This document shows, one piece after another, positions 1 through 11,000 of a DNA stretch of 64,000 nt; position 1 is the stretch's first letter, and the number at the start of each line of letters is the position of its first letter. Under the pieces are notes generated by a model. It was given only the letters and a program-made list of their open reading frames with translations. It did no database searches and had not been told where the DNA came from. This stretch comes from Branchiostoma lanceolatum (Eukaryota; Chordata; Leptocardii; Amphioxiformes; Branchiostomatidae), in assembly GCF_035083965.1 (NCBI RefSeq), contig NC_089730.1:21220027-21284026 (forward strand), read 5' to 3'. Made by a program: the position numbers and the translations under genes.

Positions 1-1
1 C

Positions 2-463
2 GTCCTCGTCAGCGGCGATGACGTCGCCAAACTTGCTGACTTCGGGCTGGCCCATGACGTCTACACCACGATTACCTATGTGTCCCCAGTCAATAACGAC
101 TTCGACGAACTGCTGCCCCTGAAGTGGATGGCTCTGGAGTCGCTGGAGTCTCGCGAGTTCACGTGCGAGAGCGACACGTGGTCGTTCGGCGTGCTGCTGT
201 GGGAGATCGCCGCCTTCGGGGAGGAGCCCTGCTACCAGCGCCAGCGCCAACTGAGTTGTCCCAAGTTGGTGGGGATCCTGAGGCAGGGGGTCCGTCTGGA
301 CAGGCCGCCCGGATGTCTGGGAAAGCTGTATGACGTCATGAAGTCGTGTTGGCTAGAGGAGCCGTCGGCAAGGCCGGATCCGGCAGAACTGGAGCAGAAG
401 CTGACAGAATGTTGTCATGAAATGGAGCCACTTCTGGTTATCGAGAAGGAAGCTCTGCTCTAA
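2..463 (+). CDS. Receptor tyrosine kinase RTK-1, C-terminal part only
   Basis: The window opens inside the kinase domain. The frame from base 2 reads straight through the DFG motif (LADFGLAHDVYTT), the activation loop, a WMALESL motif (the APE position of tyrosine kinases) and the C-lobe to a TAA stop at 461-463, giving 154 residues. The protein is almost identical to the complete paralogue at 2530-5346, so the missing upstream part presumably has the same ectodomain and membrane helix. It lies in tandem, same strand, 2.07 kb upstream of RTK-2. Tyr-kinase identity is firm; ligand and pathway are unknown. Nothing suggests it is broken in the visible part. Confidence 0.9.
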   Translation, partial: VLVSGDDVAKLADFGLAHDVYTTITYVSPVNNDFDELLPLKWMALESLESREFTCESDTWSFGVLLWEIAAFGEEPCYQRQRQLSCPKLVGILRQGVRLDRPPGCLGKLYDVMKSCWLEEPSARPDPAELEQKLTECCHEMEPLLVIEKEALL

Positions 464-1830
464 ATAACTATGTAAATTAGAACAGCTGGCAATTGACAGG
501 TGATACCTGGTCAATTTCTAAGCCGACTATTTTTGATAATGGCAACGTATGTAACGTTATATTCATTTTTTAACATGTTGATCAACGTGAGATATCTTAT
601 TAATCGAGGTGTTTATACGCGTGTACAAGCAAACTGTATCCGTGCGTATTGGTAGCTGTTACATTGCTAAAAGATTTGTTTGAAGAAAGAAATGTTTTAT
701 CAATATTCTTTAATTTTCCGCATATTATTCATATAGATTTGGGAATTCTATACATTTTAGATATAATAGAGGTGTGTGTTTAGCACGCCTGTGTCCTACG
801 TATTAGACATTAAATCGACGCCTTGTTATTTTTGCAATTAAAGAAAATAATATTTTGGCAGTGCCTATACTAGTATCTTAAAAAGAAAAAAAAATATTTG
901 ATTTGAAACGAGCGGTTCTCCTATTTCTGTAATAAATTATTTCTGTTTATGGCTTGGAAAAACCAGAATAAGTGTTTTTATTACCTACTCTTTAAATTTT
1001 ACAATGTACCCCTTGAAAGCAGTGTTAATGTGTATATCATCAGATTTAACATTAACAATTACCGAGAAAACTGTTTTAATTTGCAAGAAAAGCACTTGTG
1101 GTTAACCTGTCATAACTTTTCAGTAAAGTCTAGCTATTGGGAGCTTTCAGAGGATGTCCCGGCGGGTTGGGAGAAGTGTAGTTTGTTTCTTTGGCGGGCA
1201 AGGCAATCACAAGATCATTCCGATTTATTTGGGTTACGAAATTGCAGAACCAAATCACACGGGTCACCAATCTGTGTCTTTGTCCTCTATATAGGTGGGT
1301 TTAATTGTTTGGAGTTAAAGATCTTTAGTATACAAAATGAAATATTGTTGTCGAAATGCCCAGAAAGTGGCCAGTGACAAAATTATGCATTTTAGCCCAG
1401 TTGCACACATTTAGTTGATGTTTGATGGCTATGCCTTGTGTAGAATAGTAGAGAGGAACAGTTCTCGGTGGATAGTGAATGCAGACACAAGGACTTGCCT
1501 TGTCCGTCAGAAGTGAACTTTATCATAAATTACTTATGTCTGCTCTATATCCTTGTTTCCAGTATTATCTACAATAAATGTGTTCTTGTTTCTAAATGAG
1601 GTTCCTAAAAAGACGGTCGAGGGCGGTACGGTTGATGAAGGTTCCTTTGTCCACTCACTCACTCACTCACTCACTCACTCACTCACTCACTCACTCACCT
1701 TCTTCTTTATGTGAAGTCTCAGGGGTACTGGTAAGCAGGGTTGTGCTGCACGGTCATAAGATTCTCACAAAACTAAATGATTACCGAAATTACCCATATG
1801 TGGTAAATACATGCTACATTACAATTACAG
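464..1830. other. AT-rich intergenic stretch
   Basis: Downstream flank of RTK-1. Open frames here (for example 949-1377) show no recognisable domain, low-complexity composition and no good splice context. It holds one (ACTC)n microsatellite and otherwise nothing I can name. Confidence 0.6.
1652..1698. repeat. (ACTC)n microsatellite
   Basis: About 11-12 uninterrupted copies of the tetranucleotide ACTC. It creates a false THSLTHSL-type frame. Confidence 0.95.
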
Positions 1831-1940
1831 GCATTGACGGAGACTGGAAGAACTGGTTGTCTCCAGACGAGAGCAAAGCGTTCGACTCGTGGTGTGAAGG
1901 GAAACTGGGCGGGACAGGCCTTAATTTTGACTTTAAATAA
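1831..1940 (+). pseudogene. Orphan terminal exon of a cytosolic sulfotransferase (SULT-like)
   Basis: After a splice acceptor (acaattacag, ending 1830) a phase-1 frame reads IDGDWKNWLSPDESKAFDSW and on to a TAA at 1938-1940. The GDWKN...F...F/W...K pattern with a short hydrophobic tail is the standard last exon of SULT enzymes, which begins at this same codon and phase in vertebrate genes. No other SULT exon could be found in the 1.4 kb upstream, which starts with the end of a kinase gene on the same strand. It is therefore probably a fragment left by duplication, or a distant terminal exon. The frame itself is undamaged. An AATAAA overlaps the stop codon. Confidence 0.65.
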
Positions 1941-2189
1941 AACAAAAGAAGACTTGAAGTAAGGTAGTAGGGTTGCACTGTGCTCTGTTCATCGAAATGT
2001 TTGTTAACAATATAAAATTAAAAACAACTAAACATGGTGTCAGAAGTGATTGTTTGAGTCCCGTCATGAAAGCGTGATTTTTGTAAGGTTTGCCGTCGCT
2101 ATGTAAGAATCAGTCTCCATGAATTCCTACTCATGTCGTTTGAATGGAAGAAGTCAGTCACAATAAGGTGAACCATTGACGGGCCCACT

Positions 2190-2529
2190 GTTCTTTCTGG
2201 TACCCTCTGGCAGTCAGTGACGGAACATGCCGACTCGTTAAATGACATCACCACAAAAAGGTTCAAATGTCAGACGATCATTGACTGGTAGAATTCGCCT
2301 AAAAATTTGGCGAACCATTGACGAACCAACTGTCTGTTTTTGGTGCCCTCTGGCACTCAGGGACGGGATATGCCGTCTCGTTACATGACGTCACCACAAA
2401 AAGGTTCAAATGTCAGCTGTCCAAAACCGGTTTGTTCGGAGAGGGCGTTGACTTACCAGGCTGGGTCTGTCTATCCCTCCGGGCTTTATCTGATTTAGAT
2501 CCGTAAAGACGAGACTAAAAACATTCAAT
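2190..2529 (+). promoter_or_regulatory. RTK-2 upstream block, duplicated, with a perfect CRE
   Basis: This block is shared with the other full-length copies upstream of their ATGs. It contains a perfect cAMP-response element TGACGTCA at 2386-2393 followed by a conserved AAAAGGTTCAAATGTCAG stretch. Here the block is doubled: an older copy at about 2200-2280 carries a weakened site (TGACATCA). Upstream reading frames across it are not kept in frame between paralogues, so the conservation is at DNA level. Promoter function is inferred from position and conservation. Confidence 0.6.
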
Positions 2530-5346
2530 ATGGACAAGAACAAGGCCTTTTACGTCCTCTTGGCCTGCCTTGTCGCTTCAGAGTGTGTCCTTGGAACGCT
2601 ACAGTTGTCAGCGAATGTTCTAGAGAACGCTCACGAGGGGGAAACCGTCGCAGGTGTTCGGTCTGCCATAGGGGAAGTTGGGGAGGAAGTAAGTTGTGAA
2701 ATTGTCGCCGGAGACAGGAACGGACGCTTCCGTGTGACCGACTGCGTGATCCAAGTGGCGCGTCCGTTGGATTACGGCGTCGACCCGAGCTATAACCTCA
2801 CGGTAAACGTCACTGGATCTTCTGGAAACCCCGAGCAGCTGTATGTTGATATACAAGTCAAAGACGTGGAGGGATACCCGCTTGTTTACAACGATACGTG
2901 CGAAATGCCGATTCGGACAGCAAAGGGAAAGTCAGCAGGCGATTTGCTCCTCGATATAAAATGGACTGCTGAGGGCATGGCAGTGGATATTGGAGAGGTG
3001 TCTGCCTCAAATTACTTTTATTACGATGGTATTGAGAAACAGTTTTTGGTCATAGTATACACCGATAACAGTGACTGTCTGCTGCAAGTTGTATGGAAGC
3101 CTTGGCATGATAGTGACATTAAATCCATGCAGTCGATACGGCATGCCACTCAACGACGGTGCTTTAACTGTTCTAGGTCAACAGATGGATTATCCGTGCT
3201 CCAAATTGAATTATTAAAAAGTTATACCGGCTTTACTCCCGGGTCCTCTCGCAATTGTTATTCAGGGCCTCTTCCTGAAACTGATTTATTCTTTCTAGTG
3301 GCCGGTTCGTTCACAATTTCATCCATGAAAAAGAATCATGTCACGTGCAAGCTACCAGAGGACGTTTTTTTCACTATACATGTTTCTGGCCTGTATCGTG
3401 AAGTAATTCCTCTATTTGTAGGATTTGATATCGAGCCAGTCGGATGTCCACCGAACAGGTACGGCTTTTTGTGTGATCAGAACTGCACCTGTGAGAACGG
3501 CGCCCGCTGCCATGGGCTAAACGGGGCCTGCAAGTGTCAGCCTGGATGGCAGGGTGTCGTCTGCGACATTCCTCACAGCACAGTGGCCATCATCGCGACC
3601 CCTAGCGACTCGCGGCGAATTTACATCACAGGTTCAGTAACGCTACAGTGCAAGGTTTTCCATCTGGCTGCTGAAAGGTTGATGTGGACATTTCCTAATA
3701 AAACGGAGAAGCGGCTGCAGGGCGCTCAAGAAGATCGTGTAAGGATCCACAACATACAGTCCGAACACAACGGTACCTACACCTGCACTGTATTTACGGA
3801 AGACAGGACGGTCATTAACGCAAATTACGAGCTTCAGGCAGTCACCTGTCCTCCCGGGAAAACTGGTGAATCGTGTGAAGAGGACTGCGTCTGTAGTCAC
3901 GGTGGCAGCTGTGACCGGTGGGCCGGCTGTGTCTGTCCACCGGGATGGACAGGAACCACGTGTCAGACCTCCTGCCCACCTGGCATCTACGGACAGGGTT
4001 GCAGCAGCCAGTGTCGCTGTCAGCATGACGCCACCTGCTCCCCTACCGACGGCCGGTGTAACTGCACGGAAGGCTGGTTCGGCAGTAACTGCGACAGGCC
4101 CTGCAACCTTGCAGGTCGGTACGGCTGGAGATGTCGGGAAGCTTGTCTCTGTAAGAACAACGCCACGTGTCACCACGTAGACGGAACCTGTGCCTGCTTT
4201 AGACCCTGGACTGGCAAGTGGTGTGACGTCGTCGAAACGGACACATTCCCGTTGTCTCTCAAGATTATCATACCCCTGGTGCTCACTCTGTTAGTCACTG
4301 CACTAGTATTGTTCATACTCTTCAAACGGAACAAAGCTAAACACGCGGGACAAGAAGAAGGTATAGAGGAGGCCACAGCTCTTTTGGAGCTGAGAAGTAT
4401 GGAAGAAGACCTGACACAGAGTTTGCAGCCCGGCTGGCTCAGCCGATGGGAGAGGAACGCCGACGATCTGACTCTGGACGAACTGGTCGGGCTGGGCTCG
4501 TTCGCGAAGATCAGGAGAGGCAAGCTTCGCACGGCTGGAGATGACGTCACGGTGGCGGTCAAGTCCGTCCGCGGAGAGGACAGGCGGTGCTACCGAGCCT
4601 TCTGTCGGGAAGTCGCCGCGCTAGCAATCGTGCATGAAAACCGCGAAGAACAAAATGGCGGACATCCCAACATCGTCAAGCTGTTAGGGGTCGTCACGAC
4701 GACCACACCAAAATTCATCTTCTTGGAATTTGCTGCCAAAGGAGAACTGCTGATCATTCTAAAGCAACAACCTCGGCAGAACCGCCCTCTTGGCAGGTTT
4801 CTCCGCTATGCCGTCCACATATCCCGTGCCCTGAAGGAGCTCCGACGTCTGCGTATCGCTCACGGTGACGTGGCCGCCCGAAACGTCCTCGTCAGTGGCG
4901 ATGACGTTGCCAAACTTGCTGACTTTGGACTGGCCCATGACGTCTATACCACTGCTACCTACGTGTCCTCAGTCAATGACGACTTCGAAGAACTGCTGCC
5001 CCTGAAGTGGATGGCTCTGGAGTCGCTGGAGTCTCGCGAGTTCACGTGCGAGAGCGACACGTGGTCGTTCGGCGTGCTGCTGTGGGAGATCGCCGCCTTC
5101 GGGGAGGAGCCCAGCTACCAGCGCCAGCGCCAACTGAGTTGTCCCAAGTTAGTGGGGATCCTGAGGCAGGGGGTCCGTCTGGACAGGCCGCCCGGATGTC
5201 TGGGAAATCTGTATGACGTCATGAAGTCGTGTTGGCTGGAAGAGCCGTCAGCAAGGCCGGAGCCGGCAGAACTGGAGCAGAAGCTGACAGAATATTGCCA
5301 GAAAATTGACCCTCTTCTGGTTATCGAGAATGAAACTTTGCTTTGA
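2530..5346 (+). CDS. Receptor tyrosine kinase RTK-2, cadherin-like/EGF/Ig ectodomain, single exon
   Basis: A 938-residue type I membrane receptor in one uninterrupted exon. Order: signal peptide (about 1-22); cadherin-like repeat (about 23-118, with ENAHEGETV, ARPLDYGVDPSYNLTV and VKDVEGYP); a Cys-containing region of unknown fold (about 125-300); EGF (about 306-347); Ig-like domain (about 350-437, C...W...YTC); three EGF/MEGF-type repeats (about 439-566); membrane helix (about 571-598); tyrosine kinase (about 648-925). Kinase residues seen: GLGSFA loop (third Gly is Ala659), VAVK with Lys678, HGDVAARN (Asp780, Arg of HRD replaced by Gly), DFG at 798-800, WMALESL. Ig flanked by EGF repeats recalls Tie receptors, but the cadherin-like head does not. 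Ligand unknown. The start is fixed by the signal peptide and matches the paralogues. Confidence 0.93.
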   Translation: MDKNKAFYVLLACLVASECVLGTLQLSANVLENAHEGETVAGVRSAIGEVGEEVSCEIVAGDRNGRFRVTDCVIQVARPLDYGVDPSYNLTVNVTGSSGNPEQLYVDIQVKDVEGYPLVYNDTCEMPIRTAKGKSAGDLLLDIKWTAEGMAVDIGEVSASNYFYYDGIEKQFLVIVYTDNSDCLLQVVWKPWHDSDIKSMQSIRHATQRRCFNCSRSTDGLSVLQIELLKSYTGFTPGSSRNCYSGPLPETDLFFLVAGSFTISSMKKNHVTCKLPEDVFFTIHVSGLYREVIPLFVGFDIEPVGCPPNRYGFLCDQNCTCENGARCHGLNGACKCQPGWQGVVCDIPHSTVAIIATPSDSRRIYITGSVTLQCKVFHLAAERLMWTFPNKTEKRLQGAQEDRVRIHNIQSEHNGTYTCTVFTEDRTVINANYELQAVTCPPGKTGESCEEDCVCSHGGSCDRWAGCVCPPGWTGTTCQTSCPPGIYGQGCSSQCRCQHDATCSPTDGRCNCTEGWFGSNCDRPCNLAGRYGWRCREACLCKNNATCHHVDGTCACFRPWTGKWCDVVETDTFPLSLKIIIPLVLTLLVTALVLFILFKRNKAKHAGQEEGIEEATALLELRSMEEDLTQSLQPGWLSRWERNADDLTLDELVGLGSFAKIRRGKLRTAGDDVTVAVKSVRGEDRRCYRAFCREVAALAIVHENREEQNGGHPNIVKLLGVVTTTTPKFIFLEFAAKGELLIILKQQPRQNRPLGRFLRYAVHISRALKELRRLRIAHGDVAARNVLVSGDDVAKLADFGLAHDVYTTATYVSSVNDDFEELLPLKWMALESLESREFTCESDTWSFGVLLWEIAAFGEEPSYQRQRQLSCPKLVGILRQGVRLDRPPGCLGNLYDVMKSCWLEEPSARPEPAELEQKLTEYCQKIDPLLVIENETLL

Positions 5347-6654
5347 ATACCCATTTAAAGCAGACTAGCTGGAATAGGAAGTGTACATATAGAAAAAAAA
5401 TCTGAGCCAAGCTGTTTTCGTAATGGCCACATATTAATCAAGTTCCTTGTCACTTTCGCTCGACACATTTTATATCCGATAACATCTTTATTTAGTAGGG
5501 AGTTTTTATTTCGTGTATACAAGCAAATGGTATCTGAGACAGATGTTGTTTATGGACACCATATGACCTTTACAGTTCTGTGTTTGCATGGTTGCACTAG
5601 TAAGACCTCCGTTCATTCGAAAGCCAATTTGGTGAAGTTACTAGCTCCATAGTCAATTGCTTGATAGTTACATTTGAACAAATTTAACAATTCATGCAGG
5701 AAAAGTAATATCTATGAGATATTATCTCACATTATCCATGTAATATGTAGACTAGCATCAGGAAAACGAAACGTAAAGATAGACAAGAACTCTTCAACCT
5801 CTGTATAACAAAGTTTATTACATATACCTATAAATGCCTGTGATCTACTTTCAAGTACGCAGGCGAAACTAGTCTGAATGTGGAATTGAATGAAGCTCTA
5901 AACGGGAACTTGCGGCGACAGCGTCTTTTCTGGAGATGTGGCGTGAGTGTGTACAGTTGGCTTGAGGTTGTCCTTTCTATTTACCTACTTTCAACTACAA
6001 GCAAAACACATGATAATGAAAAATACAATGATATTAGGGACTGCATCCAATGTTATGCTACATTCTAAAATCTACATGGTACTGGTTCTGCTGTGTTTGC
6101 CTTCTTCTTTGGAGGCATTGAAAGATGAATTTACCCAATTCTTCTGCGTAATGTGGTTTCTTTCACTTTACATCTTATTGAAGAGCTATATATAAAAAAA
6201 TTGGTAGGGACTGCCGTGTAAGGATTGGACTCCAAATTCATGCAAGATGCTTTCAAACGGTCCTGATAGTGATAACAGACCGCTACCATCAACTCCCGAG
6301 ATAGAAGTTAATTTGCAACTACGTTTACCACTCTGCATATTTAAAAAAAAATAGGAATCATATGGACCTTTATTTCGCATACCTGTGCCAGAAAAAAAAA
6401 CACATCAGTATATTCAACACATTTTTGTACGGTTTCAAAAGAATTGACAGTTGACATTACTAGTATATGTGCTGCCGAAGTATTTCAGTGCCTTAATGAA
6501 ATATATTGTCAAGTATTTACAAATGAACGATGGTGGTTATGGCAGTAGACAAAGTATGGTTGTTTTTTATTTTCACTAAATCTTAAACAGTCTAGCTAGA
6601 TACGCATATATAATACTGTTTGCGATGATTTTATGTTCGCAGTTTTCACAGTTA

Positions 6655-6800
6655 ACTCTTCAGCGCGAACTTAAAACCACCGCGAGACTGTTTGTCCGCC
6701 TATGACTGTAGCGCTACTATTGTTTCAAACGCGAACTTAAAACCACCGCGAACACTCCATGTTCTTGCTACCGCAAAATAAAAACCACGTGAACTCAAAT
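6655..6800. repeat. MITE-like repeat with GCGAACTTAAAACCACCGCG words
   Basis: The 20-base word occurs twice, at about 6664 and 6731, with a degenerate third near 6770. Its look is that of a worn non-autonomous DNA element; no target duplication could be fixed. Confidence 0.4.
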
Positions 6801-7533
6801 GCATTTACAGTCGTTTGTATCTTTGTCTTTTAACGAAAAACCACATCCAACCCAAAGCTGATAACATTTAGTACATTTTTGAGATAGATACTTGCAGATG
6901 GAAATAAGCAGTTCAAACGCTGCTGTCGTACATGTAGACTAGCCCATATAGGACTTTCACATCATTTAACCCTTGTCATGCTGGCTGGGTTTTTACATAC
7001 ATTCTCCCAGTACTTGGCGTTTAAGTTCCTCTTGAAAGATAGGTACTGCTTTTACTTTGCTCCTTTATAGTTACTTCTCTTCCAAGTAGCCCTATATATA
7101 ATGCTATACATCAATAGAAAGCCGAGAGTCTCTACTTTTAGCAAATGCCTTGCAATCTATACCTGGATTCAGTAATAATGATTTGCAAGGGCAATAATGC
7201 AATAAAACATTATATTATCAAACAATTTATGTATTAGTATTTCAACCATATAAACAGTATTAGTATCAAAGCTACAGCATCCCTAAGACACCCTGACAAC
7301 ATCAGAGTTACAAATATGAGAAAAACATTTACCGAAGGATCACTACAGGTAAGATTATGGCGAGGTATTGTCCTGGAGACATGAGTCACCATCTTGGTTA
7401 TTAGCATAATTTATGCATAAAAGTTATTAAGATACTACTATACTCGATCCGCCTAACTTTTTTAATGTAAGATTTACAAGGGGTCGACTGTGCTAATATT
7501 CCTAACAGAGGAGGCCTCTATGATTCCCCAAAT

Positions 7534-7667
7534 AATATGATATAATATGATATAAAATAATATAATATAATATAATATAATATAATGTAATATAATATAA
7601 TATAATATAATATAATATAATATAATATAATATAATATAATATAATATAATATAATATAATATAATA
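7534..7667. repeat. (TATAA)n microsatellite
   Basis: Some 130 bases made almost wholly of the pentanucleotide TATAA with a few single-base variants. It produces a false frame rich in Ile, Leu and Tyr on the minus strand. Confidence 0.95.
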
Positions 7668-8015
7668 CTTAACTGATACTTAACTGTTACAGTACAATTT
7701 ACTTTCCGAAAGAACAGAGGTCTGATATCCTCAGGCCTATAAAACTGCATTACTATAAACATGAACGGAGGTCTGATATCCTCCTATACAAAAGCAAACT
7801 ACACTACTGTGAACAACATCTGGCTCCGACAACCATTTACTTCTATACATAAAAAACACGTCCAGACTTATTCAAGATGTACAACGTGTCAAACGAAGCG
7901 TCAAGGAATTGAATCATTTTGATGCCATTAAGAAAAACACGTTTGGATACAATCTGTGAACATATACGTTTCATATTCTATATTATATTTCAGCTGTTCT
8001 GTTTTACATCTCTAT

Positions 8016-11000
8016 TCAAACCAGGATTTCATCTTCAATGGCAAGAAGAGGGTCAATTTCGTGGCAACATTCTGTCAGCTTCTGCTCCAGTTCTGCCGGA
8101 TCCGGCCTTGCCGACGGCTCCTCCAGCCAACACGACTTCATGACGTCATGCAGCTTTCCCGGACATCCGGGCGGCCTGTCCAGACGGACCCCCTGCCTCA
8201 GGATCCCCACCAACTTGGGAAAACTCAGTTGGCGCTGGCGCTGGTAGCTGGGCTCCTTCCCGAAGGCCGCGATCTCCCACAGCAGCACGCCGAACGACCA
8301 CGTGTCGCTCTCGCACGTGAACTCGCGAGACTCCAGCGACTCCAGAGCCATCCACTTCAGGGGCAGCAGTTCGTCCGCGTCGTTATTGGCTGAGGAGACG
8401 TAGGTGGCTGTGGTGTAGACGTCATGGGCCAGACCGAAGTCAGCAAGTTTGGCGACGTCATCGCCGCTGACGAGAACGTTTCGGGCGGCCACGTCACCGT
8501 GAGCGATACGCAGACGCCGGAGCTCCTTCAGGGCACGGGATATGTGGACGGCATAGCGGAGAAACCTGCCAAGGGGACGGTTCTGTCGAGGCTGTCGCTT
8601 TAGAATGATTAACAGTTCTCCTTTGGCAGCGAATTCCAAGACGATAGATTTTGGTGTGGACATCGTGACCACACCTAACAGCTTGACGATGTTGGGATGT
8701 CCACCATTTTGTTCCTCGCGGTTTTCATGCACGATTGCCAGCGCGGCGACTTCCCGACAGAAGGCTCGGTAGCACCGCCTGTCCTCTCCGCGGACGGACT
8801 TGACCGCCACCGTGACGTCATCTCCAGCAGTGCGAAGCTTTCCTTTCCTGATCTTTGCCAACGCGCCCAGCCCGACCAGTTCTTCCAGAGTCAGATCGTC
8901 GGCGTTCCTCTCCCACCGGCTGAGCCAGCCGGGCTGCAAACTCTGTGCCAGGTCCTCCTCCATACTTCTCAGCTCCAAAAGAGCTGTGGCCTCCTCTAGA
9001 TGCTTTTCTTGTGCCGCATGCTTACCCCTGTTTTGTTTGTAGAGTTTGAACAATACTAGTGCGGCGACTAGCAGAGTCAGCACCAGGGGTATGACAATTT
9101 GGAGCGACAACGGGAATGTAAATGTGTCCGTTTCAACGACGTCACACCACTTGCTTGTCCAGTGTGGAACACAGTTGCAGGTTCCATCCACGTGATGACA
9201 CGTGGCGTTGTTCTTACAGAGACAGGCATGCCGACATTTCCAGCCGTACAGACCTGTAGGACAGGGCCTGTCGCACTTACTGCCGAACCAGCCTTCCGTT
9301 CAGTTACACCGGCCGTCGGTAGGGGAGCAGAGGGCGCCATGCTGACAGTGACACCGGCTGCTGCAACCCTGCCCGTAGGTGCCAGCTGGGCAGGAGGTCT
9401 GACACGTGGTTCTTGTCCATCCCGGCGGACAGACACAGCCGGTCCACCGGTCACAGCTGCCACCATGGCTACAGACGCACTCCTCTTCGCACGATTCACC
9501 CGTTTTTCCGCGAGGACAAAAGACGGCCAAAAGCTCATAACTTGCATTAACGACCTCCCCGTCTTCCGTTAACACAGTGCAGGCGTAGGTACCGTTATGT
9601 TCGGACTGTATGTTGTGGATCCTTACAAGATCTTCTTGAGCGCCCTGCTGCCACTTCTCGGTTTTATTAGGAAATGTCCACATTATATTTTCAGCATGCA
9701 GACACAGGCGGTAGGCAAAGGTATTGTCGTTGAATAGCTGCTGAAGTTCCGATCGTGACGAAGTACTCGGCGCGGGGATCACCCGTGCCAAGCTTCCGAG
9801 CGAAACCCGAAGCGGTGCCGAAGGCACGAGCGGGGGGTTCAGAGAGCCGAACAGGGTTCGGTGTTCGGCGGTTTTCTGCAATGTTCGGCGAAGCCGAACT
9901 CTGTCTGGGCGAGCCCCGTAGGGGCGAGATAGGTGGGAAAGGACGTTTTAAATATCGCAAATTTCTGCTTAATTATGTAATCCAGCTCACAACATTAAAA
10001 CGATTTATCATCGACGAGACATCTACTACCAATCTAGAGAAGATTGCGGGCCTAAAAGTTGTTAACAACAAAAATATACGGCATTTTATATTGTCGGAAT
10101 CTGCTCGATTTCCGGGTAACAGGGTTACCAGCAGTACCGCTCCTGCCGCAACACGCCGCTGCTGCAAAACATGATGACATAACGGCTAGCCAATCAGAGG
10201 GAGGAAAATTAGACCTGTGAACCACAGTTCCCGTCAAAGTTTTATTCCTGTGACGTTTCATCTCGTCTGAAGCTCATGTTGTCGCATATTTTTCCCCACC
10301 CTCCCCACAATCATGAGAGTCGATTCGAAAAATTTCAAGCCTCCTATCGGCAATTCATTTACCAAAGTGCTGCAACAGTCGGATAAATAATAGCCACGTA
10401 ATATTTTTAGAATGACCGATCCGTTCGTATACAAAGGTTCAAACAAAAACTTGATTCTGTTTCACCAAGGAGGTTTTACATAGAAGGAGAGGGGATAGGA
10501 CAAGTATTCATTGTACTATGATTATAGCGGGTGAGTCGCGTCAAGGTGTTAATTACTCTGATATGCATACATCCCACGCCGAGTGTTTTGTTTTCCTGGG
10601 TGCGACCCGGCGATAATGACTTCGTGTGGACTTCGTGTGGAGCGACTTCGATTTCAGGTACTTTGAGGACGACTTTGTAACATTAGACTGAGTTACAAGA
10701 ATACAACGTGGAAGATGATCTCCCTAACGGCGAGTACCAAAACACTGCGGCAACAAACGCTGCAGCCGGCAGCCGCGGTACATATTTCCAACACAAGTAT
10801 TTGCCCTCCTTGGTTTCACGAGAACTATCGTATATTTCCGTCTACGAAAATCAGACAAAAACAGTGAAAACCCAACTGTTCTTCACATCCAAACAGACTG
10901 CTGTGTAGTCTAGCTTTTGCTAATATGCTGCAACTCTTCAAGTTGTCAGTTGAGTCCCAAAATACCCGACAATGCACCGAAAAGGTCCGCTACACCACGA

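Larger units (their letters stand above)
5347..8015. other. Convergent intergenic region between RTK-2 and RTK-3
   Basis: Tail-to-tail spacer with no recognisable gene. It holds a (TATAA)n microsatellite, a short repeat with two GCGAACTTAAAACCACCGCG copies, and from about 7760 a stretch that recurs downstream of RTK-4 and RTK-5 (for example the AACATCTGGCTCCG and GCCATTAAGAAAAACAC words), showing that the duplication unit includes 3' flank. Confidence 0.6.

Noticed and set aside
949-1377. 142-residue open frame as a gene
   Set aside because: No domain, AT-rich drift-like composition, no paralogue in the cluster and no splice support.
2318-2506. Conserved upstream open frame before RTK-2 (also seen before RTK-3 and RTK-4)
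   Set aside because: The frame is not preserved between paralogues (RTK-4 shifts and changes residues), so conservation is of promoter DNA.
3643-4176. Long antisense frames inside the EGF and kinase regions of the RTK genes
   Set aside because: Shadows of GC-rich coding sequence, with translations rich in Val/Thr/Ala/Arg and no domain; the same shadow appears in each paralogue.
7502-7762. 86-residue minus-strand frame rich in Ile/Leu/Tyr
   Set aside because: Direct product of the (TATAA)n microsatellite.
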